NCBI GenBank assembly: GCA_009594865.1
Contig: VOPT01000017.1
Span: 29,224-93,223 of the forward strand
Reading direction: 5' to 3'
Length of the DNA: 64,000 nucleotides
Source: Nitrospira sp.
GTDB lineage: Bacteria; Nitrospirota; Nitrospiria; Nitrospirales; Nitrospiraceae
Part shown: one piece after another, positions 59,741-64,000 of the stretch
Layout: every line of letters starts with the position of its first letter
Numbering within the stretch: position 1 is the first letter of the stretch
The notes under the pieces: generated by a model
The model's input: the letters and a program-made list of their open reading frames with translations, nothing else
The model's database searches: none
What the model was told of the DNA's origin: nothing
Program-made: the position numbers and the translations under genes

Positions 59741-60181
59741 ATGAGTGCCGTCGGCGCTGAGATGCAATGTCAGGGTGAACCGGATGCCACGGTTCGGGCC
59801 GCCGTTGCCTCGGTCTTGGAACGACATCCCTCCGTGAGCATGGCCATCCTGTTCGGCTCTCTTGCCGCCGGACGAGAGCGTCCCGACAGCGACCTCGACC
59901 TCGCCGTGAGCGCAACTGCAGCACTCACGGCTCATGCCCGTATCGAGCTGATCGACGAACTCGCCGCGGCCTTGGGACGTCCTATCGACCCGATCGACCT
60001 CACCCAAGCGCATGGTCCACTCCTGCAGCAAGTCTTCACCACTGGTCGATTGATGCTCTGCCGGAACCGCACGGAATATGCCGAACTGCTGCGGCGGCAG
60101 GCGTATGAGGAGGCCGACTTGATGCCGTATTATCGACGGATCTTGGCGACACGAAGGCAAGCATGGATCGAGACTTCGTAG
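59741..60181 (+). CDS. mntA: MntA-type nucleotidyltransferase antitoxin
   Basis: The 146-residue minimal nucleotidyltransferase carries GS-x10-DxD (G39, S40, D51, D53 in FGSLAAGRERPDSDLDLAV). MntA proteins inactivate their HepT partner by adding AMP to a tyrosine. It overlaps hepT by 19 bases, the standard antitoxin-first order. No strong ribosome site is seen; ATG 59762 is an alternative start. It is divergent from arsM2. Confidence 0.9.
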   Translation: MSAVGAEMQCQGEPDATVRAAVASVLERHPSVSMAILFGSLAAGRERPDSDLDLAVSATAALTAHARIELIDELAAALGRPIDPIDLTQAHGPLLQQVFTTGRLMLCRNRTEYAELLRRQAYEEADLMPYYRRILATRRQAWIETS

Positions 60182-60630
60182 CCGCCAAACTGGAATCGCT
60201 TCGACGCTGCGTCGAACGGATTGCCGTCAAGACGCCTGCTTCGTCCCAGGATCCGGCGCAGGATGCGGATCTGCAGGACATCATCGCCCTCAATCTTCAG
60301 CGGGCCGTCCAGCTGTCCGTCGATCTGGCCTCCCATCTCATCGGGGACACCGACATCTCGCCGCCTTCGACGATGGCGGAGCACTTCGATACGCTTAATC
60401 GGCTGCAGGTGATCAGTCCAACCCTGGCCGACCGGATGAAGAAGGCTGTGGGATTCAGGAACCTCGCGGTGCACAGCTACCAGGCCATCGATTGGAATAT
60501 TGTCTGGCAGATTTGCAGTCGCCACCTGGACGATTTCCGGCAGTTTGCCAAAGCCATTTCGATGTGGCGCTCCGCTCCCTGCCGGTCGGGGCTGAAAGAT
60601 GCCGGCAGGGCGCTGGTCGCGCAGCGATGA
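60163..60630 (+). CDS. hepT: HepT-type HEPN toxin RNase
   Basis: The 155-residue HEPN protein has the catalytic R-x4-H motif and the tyrosine that MntA modifies, all in RNLAVHSY (R99, H104, Y106). HepT cleaves tRNA or mRNA when not AMPylated. All key residues are intact in both partners, so the module looks functional. It marks the left edge of the accessory tail of the window. Confidence 0.9.
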   Translation: MDRDFVAAKLESLRRCVERIAVKTPASSQDPAQDADLQDIIALNLQRAVQLSVDLASHLIGDTDISPPSTMAEHFDTLNRLQVISPTLADRMKKAVGFRNLAVHSYQAIDWNIVWQICSRHLDDFRQFAKAISMWRSAPCRSGLKDAGRALVAQR

Positions 60631-60799
60631 TCCATCGCGCCCATCGTAAGGACGATGGCAGGTCGCCTTACATGGCGCCTTGCCATGGGCGTTCACGACG
60701 CAACAATCGGTCGGATCGTTCATCTGCCGGCGGGTGACGAGGCATGGAATACAAACTGCCCCCAAAGGTAGAAGTGACTCAGGCCTGTAGGAGCCATCC

Positions 60800-61468
60800 A
60801 TGATCATCGACCTTGTCGACAAGCTTGCCGATCGGATCATTCAACTCCTCACGTTTCGTAAACAGCAACGTGGGGATCTATTTGAGAAATATGTCTCACC
60901 GGTGTTCGCCGAGTTTGAGGCAGTGCATGCCGCATATCTTGAGTCGTTCTCGCGATATCGGCAGGCGATCCAGGATTCCAGCGACCAGCAGTGGCTTCCG
61001 ATTCTTCTGTCTATGCTCGACCGTGACAACCTCTTTAGCGCAAGTGCACGCTCAAAAGTTATCCGCCTGGCGCAATCTGAGCAAGATGGATCAGTGGGGC
61101 CCTTTGTCTCAGAAATTCGCGACTATTTGCTAGGTGCGCGACTGGTAGATCCATTGGGGAAGGAAGCGTTTCCATACATGGGGCAACGATGGCGGCAAGG
61201 TCTGTCTAAGACGCTTGCGCGAATCGAAGAAGAAGCGTGGCAACTTGTCATTGATCCAAATGGCGCACAGCCTCTGCTGGATGACGCCGCCCTAAGCGTT
61301 GAGCTAGACCGGCGCTGTGCCAGGTATGCGATGCCGAATGATCCCGCGGATGCCCTCAAGCGCTCCTGTGCCCTGTGGGCGCTCGACGAAGTATTGTGGG
61401 AAATGCAGCAGCAATACGATCGTGTCTGCCAGGCATACGCCCAGCTGCGGGCGGCCCTGTCAAAGTAG
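60800..61468 (+). CDS. Helical protein of unknown function
   Basis: The 222 residues follow a good ribosome site (TAGGAG). The protein is predicted alpha-helical with mixed charge, beginning IIDLVDKLADRIIQLLTFRK, and it has no signal peptide or TM helix. Regular patterns (SKTLARIEEEAWQLVID, WEMQQQYDRVCQAYAQLRA) suggest a folded helical bundle. I recognise no family. Its place between a toxin-antitoxin pair and a metalloprotease-like gene suggests an accessory or defence role, but nothing in the sequence proves it. Confidence 0.6.
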   Translation: MIIDLVDKLADRIIQLLTFRKQQRGDLFEKYVSPVFAEFEAVHAAYLESFSRYRQAIQDSSDQQWLPILLSMLDRDNLFSASARSKVIRLAQSEQDGSVGPFVSEIRDYLLGARLVDPLGKEAFPYMGQRWRQGLSKTLARIEEEAWQLVIDPNGAQPLLDDAALSVELDRRCARYAMPNDPADALKRSCALWALDEVLWEMQQQYDRVCQAYAQLRAALSK

Positions 61469-61602
61469 CGGATCTGCCTTGTGCCGGCAACCCTGGCCCG
61501 CTGGTCAGCCGGGCCCGCCACGGTCGTTCTCGCCTCCTTTTGCGCGGTGGCTCCCGGCAACGTAAGGCTTTTCGGTGCGCTAGACGAAGAAAGGAGAAAC
61601 CT

Positions 61603-62847
61603 ATGGCTGTCACATTCACTGTCACGCTTCAGGGAACCCCGCTTCGACGGACCTACGTATCCCATTTCGATTTTTTTCGTGTGCCACAAACCTTGTTTTT
61701 CCTAACGAACGAAACCGGTCAAGTGACGGTGGCCAATGCCGGACTTGCCAATGTGACGAGAGACCCTACTGGGCCAAGTGGGACGATCACGGTCACGGTT
61801 TATGCGCAGAACTCCGTGGTTCGAGTCCTCGATGGTAACTTCCCTATCCCGGTTGAGGTGACGCAGAATTTCAGCGTTGCCAATGGGGGCACGATTAATA
61901 TCAATACGAATGCGGAGCAGCGGGATCATTTTCGTATCATGGAGAGCTGCTTGCGTGTGTATGATGCCGTGTTCCGGCAATTCAGCCCATTCAACCGCGC
62001 GGGGCGGCAGGCATTTCCATTCGGCCAGGACACCACCGTAGCGGCGACACGCAATATGCTTCCGCGTATCGAGGTGGTCTACCCCGACAACAGTCCATCG
62101 GTTCTGGCGTTCGTAGAGCCTGTATCCCTTGGAACCGGTTTCCCCCTGATTCGCCTCAAGCACAAGACCTTTAATCCCCCAGGCCCGGCTCCGGTAGACC
62201 GACGACTATTCGGTGTTCCTGATCCCGTCCCGGACGCCGCAGCTCCGATTCCGGCCGGTACACCGGCAACGGATCCGACGCTGATTCCGCACGAATTGGC
62301 GCACGCGCTGTACTTTGCATTGATGCCGCGCGCGACACGTGCATCCGTCGAGGCGCAATACCTGGTATGGATCACCAACCGGATTGCGTCGGGCCTGCCG
62401 CCGTTTCATAACACCAATCTTGCTACCACGCCTTTCATCGCGTGGATCGAATCCCTTGGTATCTTTTCCGAGCGATTCTTTTTCTTCAGCCTCCGGCGGA
62501 CCCCGCCACTGACAGGAGCGGCGCTCCGTCAAGCGTTTTTCAGGGATGAGCTTTCGGCTGCGCCGTTGTTGCAGACAACGAGCCTGACCGGCTACAGCCA
62601 GGTGGGAACCCTGAACGGCGCCGGGAACGTGGTGCCCGCTCTCACGGGAGACAACGTCGAGGGTGCGATTTACGGGAGTATCTTTCTCGATTTCGCTCGC
62701 CGCGTGGGCTTGCGGGAGGCAGTGGGGCGGTATTTGAACAGCGCCGACAACAATGTGTTGGCATTCGATGATTTTCGCAATCTGATCATTAACGAAACGG
62801 ACTTTGATACCGACATCATTCAAGCAGCCAATACCTGGGGCTTGTGA
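61603..62847 (+). CDS. Putative HExxH metalloprotease with beta-rich N-terminal domain
   Basis: ATG 61603 follows AAAGGAG. The 414-residue protein has an Ig/transthyretin-like N-terminus (about 1-100: VTFTVTLQG, SGTITVTVYAQNSVVRVLDG). A central region contains the zinc-protease motif HELAHALYF (H230, E231, H234), and a long C-terminal helical part follows. The third zinc ligand is not obvious; E and D residues near 260-300 are candidates. There is no signal peptide, so it acts in the cytoplasm or leaves by another route. It is not a family I can name. Confidence 0.7.
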   Translation: MAVTFTVTLQGTPLRRTYVSHFDFFRVPQTLFFLTNETGQVTVANAGLANVTRDPTGPSGTITVTVYAQNSVVRVLDGNFPIPVEVTQNFSVANGGTININTNAEQRDHFRIMESCLRVYDAVFRQFSPFNRAGRQAFPFGQDTTVAATRNMLPRIEVVYPDNSPSVLAFVEPVSLGTGFPLIRLKHKTFNPPGPAPVDRRLFGVPDPVPDAAAPIPAGTPATDPTLIPHELAHALYFALMPRATRASVEAQYLVWITNRIASGLPPFHNTNLATTPFIAWIESLGIFSERFFFFSLRRTPPLTGAALRQAFFRDELSAAPLLQTTSLTGYSQVGTLNGAGNVVPALTGDNVEGAIYGSIFLDFARRVGLREAVGRYLNSADNNVLAFDDFRNLIINETDFDTDIIQAANTWGL

Positions 62848-63089
62848 TGGGCTTGAGCGGCTCGGTCACCGAACCGTCAGATTGAACAGGTTATCCAAGT
62901 TAAGGCTGCGGACGGCGCGAGGGGACTACCTCAACCTGACCCGAGGGCGTTCCTCTTGCAGTGGTCCACTCGTCGCGCGCTGCAGACCGCAAACAGCGGT
63001 CTGAGGTGTCAGGCGACGTGAACGATCGGGACAAAATAAGGCGAACGGGAGATAATGCCAGGAGTCATTCTCGTCTGGAAGGTCCCGCG
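62848..63089. other. Non-coding stretch with an 8-bp hairpin
   Basis: CAGACCGC (62983-62990) pairs perfectly with GCGGTCTG (62996-63003) over the loop AAACA, 136 bases after the metalloprotease gene. No T-run follows. No supported gene lies in this stretch. Confidence 0.4.
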
Positions 63090-63356
63090 TTCAAATGTGC
63101 TCAAACAGAGGCGCTTTCGAAAGGTCGGCCGGTTCGGGGGGTGCGAACATTGCCGTCGTGGCGAGGCGCAAGGTGCGGCAGTTGGAGATCGCGACGGAGT
63201 TGCAGGATTTGCGAGTGCCGCTGCGAACCGACTGGAAGCGCTCAAAGGTCACCGCGCAGGGCAGCATATAGCATTCGAATCAACAATCAATTCCGCCTCT
63301 GTTTTTGTTGGACAGCCACAGGGGAGGAAGACGTTGAGATTGTGGACTATCACTGA
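63090..63356 (+). pseudogene. higB: Decayed higB toxin (RelE-like)
   Basis: Pieces of a HigB toxin lie in order but in three frames. They are TEALSKGRPVR (from about 63100), then NIAVVARRKVRQLEIATELQ (frame 2, about 63149-63210), then NRLEALKGHRAGQH (frame 1), then SIRINNQFRLCF...VEIVDYH and a stop at 63356 (frame 3). At least three frameshifts break it, so it is non-functional. The closing YSIRIN...EIVDYH is a strong HigB mark. Confidence 0.78.
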
Positions 63357-63369
63357 GGGAGGAGCCGCC

Positions 63370-63506
63370 ATGCATAAACTCAAATCCGTGCCCCCTGGGG
63401 AGCTCTTGAGTATGTGAAGCCGATGGAAATCAGCCAATACCGATCGGCCAAAGAAATTGGTGTGCCGGCCGACACGGATTTGGGTGCTGTCCTAATTACC
63501 CCGTAG
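63370..63506 (+). pseudogene. higA: Decayed higA antitoxin, cut by repeats
   Basis: It opens MHKLKSVPPGE, stops early at 63417, and then continues in another frame as YVKPMEISQYRSAKEIGVPA, the HigA N-terminal helix-turn-helix. About 20 residues of HigA are missing between VPA and DTDL, and the frame is lost into the TGTCCTNATT repeat cluster from about 63484. It is clearly inactive and marks an insertion or deletion junction. Confidence 0.72.
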
Positions 63507-63606
63507 CTGTCCTACTTTGATTGAGAGTGTCCTCATTTCAATTGTGCCTCCAAATTAGGACAGTCACCAGCTAGTGTCCTCATTTGACCTCATCGCTGTC
63601 CTTATT
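63488..63606. repeat. Six TGTCCTNATT repeats (probable mobile-element end)
   Basis: Copies of TGTCCTNATT lie at 63488, 63508 (TGTCCTACTT), 63528, 63575 and 63597, with one inverted copy at 63553-63562. The first three are exactly 20 bases apart, that is about two helical turns. Clustered, phased repeats of this kind are typical of transposase-binding ends (Mu-, Tn7- or IS21-like elements). No transposase gene is in the window. The cluster truncates higA. Confidence 0.6.
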
Positions 63607-63609
63607 GAA

Positions 63610-63638
63610 TTCACAACACGCCAACGCCGGCGTATGAT
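63610..63638 (+). promoter_or_regulatory. Candidate promoter upstream of the 57-residue gene
   Basis: TTCACA (63610-63615) and TATGAT (63633-63638) are 17 bases apart, just to the right of the repeat cluster. The expected start is near 63645. Confidence 0.4.
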
Positions 63639-63727
63639 TGACTGGAACCACGTCTCCAAAGAAGACCTCTTTGGGGCCATCCTTCCCCTGGCCTGTTTAC
63701 GGATAATTTGCTACAAGGATGGAGTTC

Positions 63728-63901
63728 ATGTCTACACCAACCGATAAAGCCAAGAATCCACACGCAGTGGCCCTGGGAAAACTCGGCGCGAAGAAGGGTG
63801 GGATCGCTCGAGCCCAACGTCTCACCCCTGAACAGCGTCATGCCATCGCCTCGCTTGCCGCCAAGGCTCGCTGGTCTCGTCCAATCGTTCCGGCTACCTA
63901 A
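63728..63901 (+). CDS. Small Lys/Ala/Gly-rich protein, unknown
   Basis: The 57-residue protein reads NPHAVALGKLGAKKGGIARA then LTPEQRHAIASLAAKARW. This pattern (ALGKLG.KKGG, LTPEQR, AA.ARW) occurs widely as a very small protein in accessory regions, but its function is not known to me. The ribosome site GGATGGAG precedes ATG 63728; ATG 63719 is an alternative start. It sits directly before the Fic-like locus and may form part of it. Confidence 0.65.
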   Translation: MSTPTDKAKNPHAVALGKLGAKKGGIARAQRLTPEQRHAIASLAAKARWSRPIVPAT

Positions 63902-63907
63902 TATGTA

Positions 63908-63936
63908 TGAGCCGAATAGGAATCACATTCGGCTCA
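63908..63936 (+). promoter_or_regulatory. Palindromic operator 1 of the Fic-like locus
   Basis: TGAGCCGAAT (63908-63917), nine bases, ATTCGGCTCA (63927-63936): a perfect 10-base inverted repeat lying upstream of the -35. It has the same arms and spacing as operator 2. Confidence 0.7.
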
Positions 63937-63946
63937 CATATATGAC

Positions 63947-63974
63947 TTTACATGAGCCGAATGAGTGCTATAAT
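63947..63974 (+). promoter_or_regulatory. Sigma70 promoter of the Fic-like gene
   Basis: TTTACA (63947-63952) and an extended -10 TGCTATAAT (TATAAT at 63969-63974) are 16 bases apart. The -10 ends six bases before ATG 63981, so the message should be leaderless. The -10 is embedded in operator 2. Confidence 0.72.
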
Positions 63975-63981
63975 CGGCTCA
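63953..63981 (+). promoter_or_regulatory. Palindromic operator 2, overlapping the -10
   Basis: TGAGCCGAAT (63953-63962), nine bases, AATCGGCTCA (63972-63981, one mismatch). It starts right after the -35 and ends on the A of the start codon, so bound protein would block transcription. Centres of the two operators are 45 bases apart. Confidence 0.7.
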
Positions 63982-64000
63982 TGATCTATAACTGGCAGCA
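63981..64000 (+). CDS. Start of a Fic-family protein (partial, runs off window)
   Basis: Only the first codons are in the window (MIYNWQ). They match the usual opening of DUF4172/Fic proteins (M-x-Y-x-W-Q). Fic enzymes AMPylate target proteins, and many of this type carry a C-terminal winged helix, which would fit self-repression through the two operators just upstream. The call rests on six residues and context. Confidence 0.4.

Noticed and set aside
63634..63747. 37-residue frame after the repeat cluster
   Set aside because: No ribosome site and no similarity; overlaps the 57-residue gene start.
1..64000. CRISPR array, tRNA or rRNA genes, prophage, integrase
   Set aside because: Looked for on both strands; no repeat-spacer pattern, cloverleaf, rRNA segment or phage/integrase gene was seen.

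Overview
The window is a high-GC, gene-dense bacterial chromosome segment. It most resembles Nitrospirota, probably Nitrospira. This is an inference from the gene mix (periplasmic arsenite oxidase, arsenosugar-type radical SAM, split Fo genes, zapB-zapA-rny-ymdB-xseAB-tlyA housekeeping run, PAS/Cys hybrid kinase); no rRNA is present to confirm it. No tRNA, rRNA or CRISPR array was seen.

1-19 kb holds stress and metal-ion functions: a tandem universal stress protein, a CzcB/CzcA-type RND metal efflux pair, two P-type ATPases (MgtA-like P3B and Ca2+-like P2), a soluble hybrid histidine kinase, PilZ and TPR proteins, a secreted phosphoesterase and an MsbA-like ABC exporter. 19-31 kb is housekeeping: a 31-residue mS38/COX24-like basic protein that is easily missed, nadB, a small lytic transglycosylase, pabC-pabB, the Fo half of ATP synthase (atpI-B-E-F with no F1 genes behind it), larE, a catalytic/non-catalytic M16 peptidase pair and rlmN. 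31-47 kb holds slt, zapB-zapA, rny-ymdB, xseA-xseB-tlyA, a nucleotide-sugar epimerase, a rhodanese, cutA, an M23 peptidase, fhs and hflK-hflC.

47.2-59.7 kb is an arsenic island in two opposed blocks. The plus-strand block is arsR1-arsM1-acr3-arsC. It has an ArsR-type palindrome that exactly fills the -35/-10 spacer of the arsR1 promoter and a second copy before arsM1. The minus-strand block is arsM2-arsR2-arsS-pit, followed by porin-aioB-aioA-lipoprotein. Together they encode cytoplasmic arsenate reduction, arsenite efflux, periplasmic arsenite oxidation, methylation and probable arsenosugar-precursor synthesis. They carry two ArsR sensors with different cysteine sites. The outer-membrane porin and the coiled-coil lipoprotein that bracket aioBA are the least described part and the best candidate for a new functional unit.

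59.7-64 kb is a plastic accessory tail. It contains an intact MntA-HepT toxin-antitoxin pair, an unrecognised 222-residue protein, an HExxH metalloprotease-like protein, decayed higB-higA remnants cut by a cluster of six TGTCCTNATT repeats (probable mobile-element end), a 57-residue conserved-looking protein, and the start of a Fic-like gene behind two matching palindromic operators.
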